From the NCBI RefSeq assembly GCF_002934665.1, contig NZ_NIRS01000005.1:124001-188000 (forward strand): a stretch of DNA of 64,000 bases. Reading direction: 5' to 3'. This DNA comes from Pseudomonas laurylsulfatiphila. Lineage in GTDB: Bacteria > Pseudomonadota > Gammaproteobacteria > Pseudomonadales > Pseudomonadaceae. The notes beneath the pieces were generated by a model. The model saw only the letters and a program-made list of their open reading frames with translations. It did no database searches and had not been told where the DNA came from. Numbering within the stretch: the first letter of the stretch is position 1; each line of letters begins with the position of its first letter. The position numbers and the translations under genes were made by a program. Below, one piece after another: positions 36,634-43,983 of this stretch.

Positions 36634-37611
36634 TTACTCGCCCCAGACGTCCTTGAGGACGCTTACCCAGTTTTCGCCCATGATCTTGCGCACCACTCGC
36701 TCGGAGTGGCCGCGCTTGAGCAGGGTTTCGGTCAGGTTCGGGAACTCGCCCACGGTGCGGATGCCCAGCGGGTTGATGATCTTGCCGAAGCTGGTCAGGC
36801 GGCGGGCGTAGCCCTTGTCGTGGGTCAGGTATTCGAAGAAGTCCTGGCCATGGCCCTGGGTGAAGTCGGTGCCGATGCCGATGGCGTCTTCGCCGACGAT
36901 GTTCATCACGTACTCGATGGCTTCGGCGTAGTCGTCGATGGTCGAGTCGATACCCTTGGCGAGGAATGGCGCGAACATGGTGACGCCGACAAAGCCGCCG
37001 TGGTCGGCAATGAACTTGAGTTCTTCATCGGACTTGTTGCGCGGGTGCTCCTTGAGCCCCGACGGCAGGCAGTGGGAGTAGCAGACCGGCTTTTTCGACT
37101 CGAGGATGACCTCTTCGGAAGTCTTGGAGCCGACGTGGGACAAGTCGCACATCACGCCAACGCGGTTCATCTCGGCGACGATTTCGCGACCAAAGCCCGA
37201 CAGGCCGCCATCACGCTCGTAGCAACCGGTGCCCACCAGGTTCTGGGTGTTGTAGCACATCTGCACGATGCCCACGCCGAGCTGCTTGAACACCTCGACA
37301 TAGCCGATCTGGTCTTCATAGGCATGGGCATTCTGGAAGCCGAAGAGGATGCCGGTCTTGCCCTGCTCCTTGGCCTTGCGGATGTCGGCAGTGGTACGCA
37401 CCGGCATCACCAGGTCGCTGTTCTCGCGGATCAGCTTCTGGCTCGCGGCAATGTTGTTGACGGTGGCCTGAAAGCCCTCCCACACCGACACGGTGCAGTT
37501 GGCTGCGGTCAAACCGCCCTTGCGCATGTCTTCGAACAGTTCACGGTTCCACTTGGCAATAATCAGCCCGTCGATAACGATGCTGTCGGCGTGCAATTCG
37601 GCTGGGCTCAT
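36634..37611 (-). CDS. Peptidase M19 (membrane dipeptidase) family protein, altered metal site
   Basis: 325 residues of the renal-dipeptidase family: CDLSHVGSKTSEEVI, CYSHCLPSGLKEHPRNKSDEELK and GIGTDFTQGHGQDF are conserved landmarks. The usual N-terminal zinc motif DGHxD is replaced by VIDGLIIAKWNRE, so the first His and Asp ligands are missing. It is the first gene of the dgcA/dgcB/etf run, with 224 bp upstream (37612-37835) presumably holding the GbdR-dependent promoter; GCGAC words occur there at 37691, 37738 and 37768. The substrate in this pathway is not known. Confidence 0.85.
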   Translation of the reverse strand: MSPAELHADSIVIDGLIIAKWNRELFEDMRKGGLTAANCTVSVWEGFQATVNNIAASQKLIRENSDLVMPVRTTADIRKAKEQGKTGILFGFQNAHAYEDQIGYVEVFKQLGVGIVQMCYNTQNLVGTGCYERDGGLSGFGREIVAEMNRVGVMCDLSHVGSKTSEEVILESKKPVCYSHCLPSGLKEHPRNKSDEELKFIADHGGFVGVTMFAPFLAKGIDSTIDDYAEAIEYVMNIVGEDAIGIGTDFTQGHGQDFFEYLTHDKGYARRLTSFGKIINPLGIRTVGEFPNLTETLLKRGHSERVVRKIMGENWVSVLKDVWGE

Positions 37612-37835
37612 CAGGCTGTCCCCTTATTAGCGATTCATGCGCCGAATCGTCTGCCGGCGCTTTGGGGCCAGCATATGCCTCGGTGCCTCGGCGACCGGGT
37701 GCAAAAACGACAGAGGGTTTGCCGAAAGCGTCAATCCGCGACAAAGGGTCGTCGCCAGGCACAATCAGCGACCTGTTCAAGGCCCTCGGCTTGGGCCAGA
37801 ATTCGCTGCATCACTGGAATAGAGCGGCGACCTGA

Positions 37836-38237
37836 ATGAAATCCATCCTTCTGGCTTTGGCACTGATTGCGACCGGCGTACACGCAGCGGAGGAGTCCGA
37901 CGACAACCCGTGCGATAAAGTCGAAAACGACGTCCAGACCCTCGAGTGCTCGGCCTTCAGCAAAACCACCGCCGAAGACCTGCTCAAGGAAAACCTCCAG
38001 GGCCTGAGCGACCGCATGCAGTCGCAATACGGCAAAAACCCGTCGCAACTGGCCGACATCACCGCCAAGCTCAAGGCTGCCCAACAGCAATGGCTGAAGA
38101 CCCGGGATGCCGACTGCGCCGTCGAAGCCTTCCCGGCCACCGGTGGCAGCAAGGCGTTCACCATTGCCCAGAACGACTGCATTGCGCGGATGAGTGATGA
38201 ACGGTCGGAGTTTTTGGAGTCGATTGGGCAGGAATAG
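37836..38237 (+). CDS. Exported DUF1311 / LprI-like protein
   Basis: 133 residues with a signal peptide MKSILLALALIATGVHA|AEES. The mature part has the DUF1311 pattern: four cysteines likely to form disulfides, LKAAQQQWLKTRDADCAVEA and a final QNDCIARMSDERSEFLES. Related proteins include lysozyme-inhibitor-like LprI, but that activity is not established for this one. It is divergent from the dgc run. Confidence 0.8.
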   Translation: MKSILLALALIATGVHAAEESDDNPCDKVENDVQTLECSAFSKTTAEDLLKENLQGLSDRMQSQYGKNPSQLADITAKLKAAQQQWLKTRDADCAVEAFPATGGSKAFTIAQNDCIARMSDERSEFLESIGQE

Positions 38238-38403
38238 TCCTGAATATTCCGGTGAAAGCTGGAACTGCGTCCAGCTTTCAACAGCACTTACCCTTCTTCC
38301 TACAACACGTTCTGACCTTGCCTACACGCATTGCCTGGAAGCCCCAATCTGTGGGCTTTTCACGCAACATGCTGACAATCGTTGTTGATTGTGCACATGA
38401 AAA

Positions 38404-38443
38404 ATATAAGTAAATATTCGCAAATCTTATAAAAGACTTATAT
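38404..38443. promoter_or_regulatory. AT-rich inverted repeat before the toxin gene
   Basis: ATATAAGT (38404-38411) and ACTTATAT (38436-38443) are perfect inverted arms 24 bp apart, ending 6 bp before the toxin start. The region is much richer in AT than its surroundings. Its position fits an autoregulatory operator bound by the XRE-type antitoxin. Confidence 0.45.
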
Positions 38444-38449
38444 TCTTCA

Positions 38450-38704
38450 ATGAACAGCATCCACTGGACTCGAAAGGCCGTTAAGCAACTCTTGAGATTG
38501 CATTCCGCTCACCAGATTCAGGTTCGTGATGCCATCACGGCGCTGGCAGACATGCCCGATGTAGGCAACGTCAAAGCACTGGTCGGTCATGACTACGCTT
38601 ATCGGCTGCGTGTCGGTAATTACCGGGTTATGTTCGACTGGGATGGCGCGATCAAAGTGGTCAGTATTCAAGAGGTTAAAAAACGCGATGAACGCACCTA
38701 CTGA
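38450..38704 (+). CDS. RelE/ParE-family toxin
   Basis: An 84-residue basic protein. MNSIHWTRKAVKQLLRL, the middle HQIQVRDAITALADMP and the end YAYRLRVGNYRVMFDWDGAIKVVSIQEVKKRDERTY are typical of the RelE fold with its conserved Arg/Tyr-rich C-terminus. It probably cleaves mRNA on the ribosome. Its stop lies 17 bp inside the downstream antitoxin gene. Toxin-first order is usual for HigBA-like pairs with XRE antitoxins. Confidence 0.87.
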   Translation: MNSIHWTRKAVKQLLRLHSAHQIQVRDAITALADMPDVGNVKALVGHDYAYRLRVGNYRVMFDWDGAIKVVSIQEVKKRDERTY

Positions 38705-39011
38705 CATCCAAATCATCAACGACGCCGAAGGCAATCCAGCCTTTGTTGTCATTCCCTATGCGCAATACGTGGCACAGAAAATTGAGCCCGATTTGATCCC
38801 TCACGAGGTGGTGAGCCGCATTGTCGATGGCGCTACCCCAATCCGCGCCTGGCGCGAACACTTGAACCTTACCCAGGACGAAGTGGCCAAACGAATGAGC
38901 ATATCCCAGCCGGCATTTGCCCAACAGGAAACCGTCGCCAAGCCTCGCAAGGCCACCCGCGAAAAGATCGCCGCGGCGTTTGGTATCACCGCCACTCAAC
39001 TTGAGCTGTAA
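38688..39011 (+). CDS. Antitoxin with XRE helix-turn-helix
   Basis: 107 residues. The N-terminal IQIINDAEGNPAFVVIPYAQYVA resembles the short Phd/YefM-like beta-strand region, and the C-terminal half is an XRE HTH (RAWREHLNLTQDEVAKRMSISQPAFAQQE ... KIAAAFGITATQLEL). I start at 38688 so that it overlaps the toxin by 17 bp; upstream frame codons are the toxin read in another frame. It would bind the toxin and repress the pair. Confidence 0.85.
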   Translation: MNAPTDIQIINDAEGNPAFVVIPYAQYVAQKIEPDLIPHEVVSRIVDGATPIRAWREHLNLTQDEVAKRMSISQPAFAQQETVAKPRKATREKIAAAFGITATQLEL

Positions 39012-39043
39012 GCTGCACGCTTCAGCCAGTAAAGGGATTCAAC

Positions 39044-39460
39044 ATGAAAGTCTGCGGCATCGAAATCAAAGGCAGCGAAGCGATCATCGCCGTGGCCACG
39101 ATGGACGGTCAGGCGCTGAGCCATGTCGCGCTCCCCACCAAGAAAATTGCCCTGGACGATGACGACGAAGCCGCCAACGTCAAAGTGTTCGCCGCTCAGG
39201 TCGCCTCCTTTGTGCGGGAAAACTCCATCGACCGTATCGCAATCAAGAAGCGCAGCAAAAAAGGCGAATTCGCCGGTGGGCCGACCACGTTCAAGATCGA
39301 AGGGGTTTTCCAGTTGCTGGAGAATTGCGAAGTGACCCTGCTGTCCCCGCAGACCATCAATGCCCAGGCCAAAAAGCATGATTTCGACCTGCCGGGGACC
39401 CTGAACAAGTATCAGCATGAGGCTTACAAGGCGGCTTGTTCGGCATTGTTGAAGAAGTGA
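39044..39460 (+). CDS. DUF3010 family protein
   Basis: 138 residues: MKVCGIEIKGSEAIIAVATM, ALPTKKIALDDDDEA, IAIKKRSKKGEFAGGPTTFKIEGVFQLL and LSPQTINAQAKKHDFDLPGTLNKYQHEAY match the DUF3010 family, which has an RNase-H/RuvC-like look (short Asp/Gly first strand) but no established function. AAAGGGA lies about 8 nt before the ATG. Its neighbours are the toxin-antitoxin pair and the IS110 element. Confidence 0.8.
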   Translation: MKVCGIEIKGSEAIIAVATMDGQALSHVALPTKKIALDDDDEAANVKVFAAQVASFVRENSIDRIAIKKRSKKGEFAGGPTTFKIEGVFQLLENCEVTLLSPQTINAQAKKHDFDLPGTLNKYQHEAYKAACSALLKK

Positions 39461-39519
39461 GGCTTTCTACCTGTCAAAACCGAACACTGTGGGAGCAACT
39501 GTCTTCCCCCTGCCACTCG

Positions 39520-40437
39520 TCACCGCCACTCGGTGCCGTCCCGCAACATGGCATTCAGCCTGATCAGTAGGATCCGCATGCAGGCGATGAGCGCGACTTT
39601 CGCGCTCTTGCCTCGCTCCCGAAGAGCGTCATAACGTGCCTTGAAGTCTGGCTGATGACGGATCACGACCCAGCAAGACAGGTAAAGCGCACGTCTGACG
39701 CGGGCTCTGCCTCCGTAGATTTGACGTTTTCCGCTGTGATTGCCACTGTCGTCGTTGTACGGCGCAATTCCCGCCAAGGCCGCCACTTCACGACGATCAA
39801 GCGCTCCCAATTCGGGCAGATAAACCAGCAAGCTGGCTGTGGCCACCGTACCGATGCCTTTAACGGAAATGAGTCGCTCGGCTTTTTCGGCATCCAGCTC
39901 ATGCATGCTCTGATGGATGGTTTTATCGAGCTGCTTGATCTGCACTTGCAGGTAGTGAACAAGACCTTTGATCGCCACGGTAACAGCGGGTAGTTGAACT
40001 TGCTGAAGCCGGCGCTTGTTGTCGTCTCGTTGCTGAACAAACTGCTCGCGCAACTGGATCAGCTCGCGCAGCGCTTCACGTTCCGGCGAAATGATCTTGT
40101 CGCGGGATGCATGCAGCACTTCAGCGAAGTCCGCCAGCACGGCCGCGTCGATGGGGTCGGTCTTGGCATTCTTGCCCATGGCCACGGCGAAGGCTCTGGC
40201 CCGGCGGGGATTGATTCTAAGCACTTTGAAGTTGGCGCCTTGCAGCGCCGCCATGACCTTGCATTCGTACCCACCGGTGGCCTCCAGCAGAACCCGGTCA
40301 ACCTCGTACTGGCTCAGGCGCTCAATCAGCTCAACAAAGCCTTCTGACGTATTGGGAAGGTCAAAACCTTCACCTTGAGGTTGAACCCATACAACCAGGT
40401 TTGATTTGGAGATATCGATGCCGACCCAGGAAATCAT
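39520..40437 (-). CDS. IS110-family transposase (bridge-RNA-guided type)
   Basis: 305 residues. The N-terminal RuvC-like DEDD domain has D8 (VGIDISKSN), E52 (LLEATGGYE), D94 and D97 (AKTDPIDAAVLADF). A coiled-coil linker follows (about 120-185). The C-terminal Tnp20 domain includes SVKGIGTVATASLLVYLPELG and ALAGIAPYNDDSGNHSGKRQIYGG with the candidate nucleophilic Ser at 231 or 235. The length is near the usual 320-340, with all hallmarks intact, so it is probably active. The left-end RNA upstream would supply its specificity. Confidence 0.93.
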   Translation of the reverse strand: MISWVGIDISKSNLVVWVQPQGEGFDLPNTSEGFVELIERLSQYEVDRVLLEATGGYECKVMAALQGANFKVLRINPRRARAFAVAMGKNAKTDPIDAAVLADFAEVLHASRDKIISPEREALRELIQLREQFVQQRDDNKRRLQQVQLPAVTVAIKGLVHYLQVQIKQLDKTIHQSMHELDAEKAERLISVKGIGTVATASLLVYLPELGALDRREVAALAGIAPYNDDSGNHSGKRQIYGGRARVRRALYLSCWVVIRHQPDFKARYDALRERGKSAKVALIACMRILLIRLNAMLRDGTEWR

Positions 40438-40464
40438 GGCAAAACCCTCTTACACTCAGGAGTG

Positions 40465-40630
40465 AGAGTGCTCTGGCTTTGCCCACGCTTGTGATTCGAG
40501 TGGCGCTCGTCCAACTGTTCGGGCTTATGGGCCAGAGTGGAAAGGTGGATGGCAGCTTGGCTCCCACACGTGCTTTTAGCACCGCGGACTCACAGCTTGC
40601 CATTCACCTCTCTCACCCCAGAGTTTATCC
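40465..40630 (-). ncRNA. Candidate bridge RNA of the IS110 element
   Basis: Read on the minus strand, this non-coding left end folds into two stem-internal loop-stem modules. Module 1: the outer stem pairs 40598-40608 with 40544-40554 (one mismatch) and the apex hairpin is GTGC/GCAC (40570-40582). Its loop strands carry AGTCCGC (40584-40590) and TGTGGGAGC (40560-40568), which match the REP target left and right of the core. Module 2: outer stem CTCTGGC/GCCAGAG (40531-40537 with 40471-40477) plus GCCC/GGGC, apex hairpin CGAG/CTCG (40497-40509). Its loop strands ACAGTTG (40512-40518) and CACAAGC (40487-40493) match the right and left ends of the element. This is the target-loop/donor-loop layout known from IS621. 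Exact RNA ends are unknown. Confidence 0.72.
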
Positions 40631-40647
40631 CTAGATCTAGACACAAG

Positions 40648-40730
40648 CGGGCTTGCCCGCGAAAGCGGTGTACCTGTCAATATCAATATTGAAAGTGCCG
40701 GCCTCATCGCGGGCAAGCCCGCTCCCACAG
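40648..40730. repeat. REPIN, one arm split by the IS110 element
   Basis: The intact right arm GCGGGCAAGCCCGCTCCCAC is at 40709-40728. The left arm begins at 40648 but its first bases (TGTGGGAGC) lie on the other side of the insertion at 39488-39496. The spacer contains the palindrome TATCAATATTGA. Confidence 0.85.
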
Positions 40731-40743
40731 GTTTCTCGGGTGT

Positions 40744-41688
40744 TTATGCCTGCGCGGTACGCCGGTCTTCCCGCGGGCACCGTTCATATTTCGCCCGATA
40801 ACTGCGGGTGAAATACGACGGCGATTCAAACCCGCAGGCAATGCTCACCTCCAGCACGCTCATGTCTGTCTGCCGCAATAACTGCCGCGCTTTTTCCAGC
40901 CGTAACCGCAGATAGAAATTGCTCGGCGTGTCGTTCAGGTGCAACCGAAACAACCGTTCCAGCTGCCGACGCGTCACCTTGATCGATTCTGCCAGTTCCA
41001 GTGTGCTCAGGGGTGGTTCGCTGTGTTGCTCCATCTCGCCAATCACATGCACCAGCTTCTTGTTGCTGATGCCGTAGCGCGTGGCGACTTCCATGCGTTG
41101 GTGATCTTTGCGCGGGCGGATGCGGCCGAGCACGAATTGCTCGCTGACCTGGATCGCCAGATCGGGACCGTGGGCCTGGGCGATCAGATCCAGCATCAGA
41201 TCAATGGAAGCGGTGCCACCGGCGGAGGTGATGCGCCGGCGGTCGATCTCGAACAGCTCCTGGGTGACGCTGAGCTGTGGATAAGACTCCTTGAAGGCGT
41301 CGATGGCCTCCCAGTGCAGGGTCAGGCGATGGCCTTCGAGCAAACCCGCCTCGGCGAGGATGAAACTGCCAGTGTCTATGGCACCGAGGGTCACGCCTTC
41401 GTTGTCCAGTCGGCGCAACCAATGCTCAAGTGCCGGGGTCGCGAATTTCAGAGGTTCGAAGCCGGCGACCACCAACAAGGTCGCGCCTTTCTTCAGCGGC
41501 TCCAGCGCCGCATCGGCGTTGACCGACATACCGTTACTGGCCAGCACTGCCCCGCCATCGGCGCTCAGCACATGCCAGCGATAGAGTTCGCCGCGAAAGC
41601 GATTGGCGACCCGCAACGGCTCGATGGCCGAGATAAATCCGATGGCCGAGAAACCCGGCATCAACAAGAAGTAGAAATCCTGGGACAT
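40744..41688 (-). CDS. cdhR: Carnitine-responsive transcription activator (GlxA-type AraC family)
   Basis: 314 residues from the ATG at 41688 (MSQDFYFLLMPGFSAIGFISAIEPLRVANR). The N-terminal DJ-1/PfpI-like domain (about 1-190) lacks the catalytic Cys (GAIDTGSFILAEAGLL). The C-terminal AraC HTH has ELAESIKVTRRQLERLFRLHL and MSVLEVSIACGFESPSYFTRSYRAKY. It is divergent from caiX and the carnitine genes, the arrangement of CdhR in P. aeruginosa. Two 14-bp direct repeats in the intergenic region are its likely site. Confidence 0.9.
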   Translation of the reverse strand: MSQDFYFLLMPGFSAIGFISAIEPLRVANRFRGELYRWHVLSADGGAVLASNGMSVNADAALEPLKKGATLLVVAGFEPLKFATPALEHWLRRLDNEGVTLGAIDTGSFILAEAGLLEGHRLTLHWEAIDAFKESYPQLSVTQELFEIDRRRITSAGGTASIDLMLDLIAQAHGPDLAIQVSEQFVLGRIRPRKDHQRMEVATRYGISNKKLVHVIGEMEQHSEPPLSTLELAESIKVTRRQLERLFRLHLNDTPSNFYLRLRLEKARQLLRQTDMSVLEVSIACGFESPSYFTRSYRAKYERCPREDRRTAQA

Positions 41689-41788
41689 GGAGCGCACTCG
41701 CTTAGCAGGTAACAGGAGGCCAGGTAACGAGAGGGCGGGCAGCGTAGGGATGTTGATACGCCAGTTGCTGGCGGCTTTCAAGAGCACA

Positions 41789-41823
41789 GGTCGCTGCAGT
41801 GCAAGAGCTGGTCGCCGCAGTGC
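41789..41823 (+). promoter_or_regulatory. Direct-repeat operator upstream of caiX (probable CdhR site)
   Basis: GGTCGCTGCAGTGC (41789-41802) and GGTCGCCGCAGTGC (41810-41823) agree at 13 of 14 positions and are exactly 21 bp apart, two helical turns, as expected for the two half-sites of an AraC-family dimer. They lie about 90-125 bp before the caiX start and about 100 bp before cdhR. Confidence 0.65.
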
Positions 41824-41913
41824 GCTTTCATCGGTGCTTTGCTGCGTAACTTGGCATCACCGGCGCATCAGACACCGGAACTCACAATAAACGAACTGCC
41901 GAGGAACCTGAGA

Positions 41914-42858
41914 ATGAAACGACTGATCAGCAGCTGTGTTCTTGCACTCAGTGGTACCGCGTTACTGAGCGCCAGTGTCATGGCCGCCGAACCCGCCGCA
42001 TGCCAGAACGTGCGCATGGGTGTAGTGAACTGGACCGACGTGATCGCCACCAGTGCCATGACCCAGGTATTGCTCGATGGCCTCGGCTACAGCACCAAAC
42101 AAACCAGCGCCTCCCAGCAAATCATCTTCGCCGGGATCCGCGACCAACGTCTGGACCTGTTCCTCGGCTACTGGAACCCGCTGATGACCCAGACCATCAC
42201 CCCCTTCGTCGATGCCAAGCAGGTCAAGGTGCTTGAAGCACCAAGCCTGCAAGACGCCCGCGCGACCCTCGCCGTGCCCACCTACCTCGCCGACAAGGGC
42301 CTGAAAACCTTCGCTGACATCGCCAAATTCGAAAAAGAACTGGGCGGCAAGATCTACGGCATCGAGCCCGGCTCGGGCGCCAACACCCAGATCAAGGCGA
42401 TGATCTCCAAGAACCAGTTCGGCCTCGGCAAGTTCCAGCTGGTCGAGTCCAGCGAAGCCGGCATGCTCGCCGCGGTGGATCGCGCCGTGCGTCGCAACGA
42501 AGCCGTGGTGTTCTTCGGCTGGGCGCCGCACCCGATGAACGTCAACGTGAAAATGACCTACCTCACCGGAAGCGACGACGCCCTCGGCCCGAACGAAGGC
42601 AAGGCCACCGTGTGGACCGTCACCGCACCGACTTACGCCGAGCAGTGCCCGAACATCGGTCGCCTGCTGAGCAACCTGACGTTCACCGCCGAAGACGAGA
42701 GCCGGATGATGCAGCCACTTCTGGATCACAAGGACGCTTTCGAGTCGGCCAAACAATGGCTCAAGGATCACCCGCAGGACAAAAAACGCTGGCTTGAAGG
42801 CGTCACCACCTTCGATGGCAAACCAGCCGCTGAAAACCTGCAACTGACCAGTAAGTAA
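41914..42858 (+). CDS. caiX: Carnitine-binding periplasmic protein of an ABC importer
   Basis: 314 residues, signal peptide ...SASVMAAEP with cleavage near VMA|AEP. The mature protein is an OpuAC-type betaine/choline/carnitine-binding protein (VNWTDVIATSAMTQVLLDGLGYST, FGWAPHPMNVNVKMTYLTG). The aromatic-box residues W and Y typical of quaternary-amine binding occur in VNWTD, GYWNPLM and FGWAPHP. No permease genes follow, so it probably shares the CbcWV transporter at 51968-53988, as known for CaiX. It is followed by a 10-bp hairpin. Confidence 0.88.
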   Translation: MKRLISSCVLALSGTALLSASVMAAEPAACQNVRMGVVNWTDVIATSAMTQVLLDGLGYSTKQTSASQQIIFAGIRDQRLDLFLGYWNPLMTQTITPFVDAKQVKVLEAPSLQDARATLAVPTYLADKGLKTFADIAKFEKELGGKIYGIEPGSGANTQIKAMISKNQFGLGKFQLVESSEAGMLAAVDRAVRRNEAVVFFGWAPHPMNVNVKMTYLTGSDDALGPNEGKATVWTVTAPTYAEQCPNIGRLLSNLTFTAEDESRMMQPLLDHKDAFESAKQWLKDHPQDKKRWLEGVTTFDGKPAAENLQLTSK

Positions 42859-42877
42859 ACCCTAACCCACCACCGTC

Positions 42878-42899
42878 TCGCAGCCCCAAGGGGCTGCGA
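42878..42899 (+). terminator. Hairpin between caiX and cdhC
   Basis: TCGCAGCCCC and GGGGCTGCGA form a perfect 10-bp stem with a minimal AA loop and no T run. Such a stem after a binding-protein gene usually limits read-through or protects the upstream mRNA, giving more CaiX than enzymes. Confidence 0.55.
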
Positions 42900-42953
42900 A
42901 CGGGACCACCACGCCTGGCCAAAACCAAAAACTCGCCTGTAAGGAACCGCCCA

Positions 42954-43841
42954 ATGAACCACGACGTCATCATCACCTGCGCACTCACCGGTGCTGGCGA
43001 CACGACCAGCAAGAGCCCACACGTGCCGGTCACCCCAAAACAGATCGCGGCTGCCGCCGTGGAAGCCGCCAAGGCCGGTGCCACCGTGGTTCACTGCCAT
43101 GTGCGCGACCCGCAAACCGGCAAGTTCAGCCGTGATGTGGCGCTGTACCGCGAGGTGATGGAGCGTATCCGCGAAGCGGACGTGGACATCATCGTCAACC
43201 TCACTGCCGGCATGGGCGGCGACCTGGAAATCGGTGCCGGCGAAAATCCGATGGAGTTCGGCCCGAACACCGATCTGGTCGGCCCGCTGACCCGTCTGGC
43301 CCACGTCGAGGAACTGCTGCCGGAAATCTGCACCCTCGATTGCGGCACCCTGAACTTCGGTGACGGCGACACCATTTACGTCTCCACCCCGGCCCAGCTG
43401 CGCGCTGGTGCCAAACGCATTCAAGAGCTGGGCGTGAAGGCCGAGCTGGAAATCTTCGACACCGGCCACCTGTGGTTCGCCAAGCAGATGATCAAGGAAG
43501 GCCTGCTCGACAACCCATTGTTCCAGCTGTGCCTGGGCATCCCGTGGGGCGCGCCGGCGGACACCACCACCATGAAGGCCATGGTCGACAACCTGCCCGC
43601 CGACGCGGTCTGGGCCGGCTTCGGTATCGGTCGCATGCAGATGCCGATGGCGGCGCAAGCGGTGTTGCTCGGTGGCAACGTGCGGGTCGGGCTGGAAGAC
43701 AACCTGTGGCTGGACAAGGGCGTGCTGGCGACCAACGGCCAACTGGTCGAACGCGCCACGGAAATCCTCAGCCGCCTCGGCGCCCGCGTGCTGACCCCGG
43801 CTGAAGGCCGGGCAAAAATGGGCCTGACCAAGCGCGGTTAA
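42954..43841 (+). CDS. cdhC: 3-dehydrocarnitine cleavage enzyme (BKACE family)
   Basis: 295 residues of the beta-keto acid cleavage family. It condenses 3-dehydrocarnitine with acetyl-CoA to give betainyl-CoA and acetoacetate. The metal-binding HCHVRD motif (H47, H49) and the C-terminal GGNVRVGLEDNLWLDKG with catalytic Glu/Asp are present. A ribosome site AAGGAA lies about 8 nt upstream. Its partners cdhA and cdhB follow. Confidence 0.92.
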   Translation: MNHDVIITCALTGAGDTTSKSPHVPVTPKQIAAAAVEAAKAGATVVHCHVRDPQTGKFSRDVALYREVMERIREADVDIIVNLTAGMGGDLEIGAGENPMEFGPNTDLVGPLTRLAHVEELLPEICTLDCGTLNFGDGDTIYVSTPAQLRAGAKRIQELGVKAELEIFDTGHLWFAKQMIKEGLLDNPLFQLCLGIPWGAPADTTTMKAMVDNLPADAVWAGFGIGRMQMPMAAQAVLLGGNVRVGLEDNLWLDKGVLATNGQLVERATEILSRLGARVLTPAEGRAKMGLTKRG

Positions 43842-43859
43842 TTCAAAACAACTTTCCCC

Positions 43860-43954
43860 CTGTGGGAGCGAGCCTGCCCGCGAAGGCGGCAAGACTGACG
43901 CAAGAGATCTGTCGGATGTACCGGCCTCTTCGCGAGCAGGCTCGCTCCCACAGT
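43860..43954. repeat. REPIN between cdhC and cdhA
   Basis: Arms TGTGGGAGCGAGCCTGCCCGCGAAGG and CTTCGCGAGCAGGCTCGCTCCCAC; the left arm has a mismatched stem (CTGC/CCGC). It lies inside the carnitine operon. Confidence 0.85.
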
Positions 43955-43983
43955 TTTTTTCGAGCCAAATTCAGGAAGTCACC

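Larger units (their letters stand above)
39497..40649 (-). mobile_element. IS110-family insertion sequence inserted in a REP palindrome
   Basis: Element of about 1.15 kb. On the left, REP sequence stops at CACTGTGGGAGC (39485-39496); on the right it resumes at GCGGGCTTGCCCGCGAAAGCGG (40648-40669). Joining the two restores a normal REP. The trinucleotide AGC is present at both junctions (39494-39496 and 40647-40649); read in transposase direction this is GCT. One of the two copies is the element's own core, so the boundary is uncertain by up to 3 bp. There are no terminal inverted repeats. The transposase leaves only about 23 bp at its 3' side and about 210 bp at its 5' side, the IS110-group layout with a long left end. 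Confidence 0.88.

Noticed and set aside
34531..37839. An 1102-codon plus-strand frame opposite dgcA and the dipeptidase gene.
   Set aside because: Composition is His/Val/Ala-rich shadow sequence of the coding strand, with no recognisable domain.
40520..40526. CGGGCTT in the IS110 left end first looked like the left target guide of the bridge RNA (AAGCCCG on the RNA).
   Set aside because: Its GCCC pairs with GGGC at 40481-40484 in the donor-loop stem, and its order relative to TGTGGGAGC is wrong. AGTCCGC at 40584-40590 sits in the proper loop strand instead.
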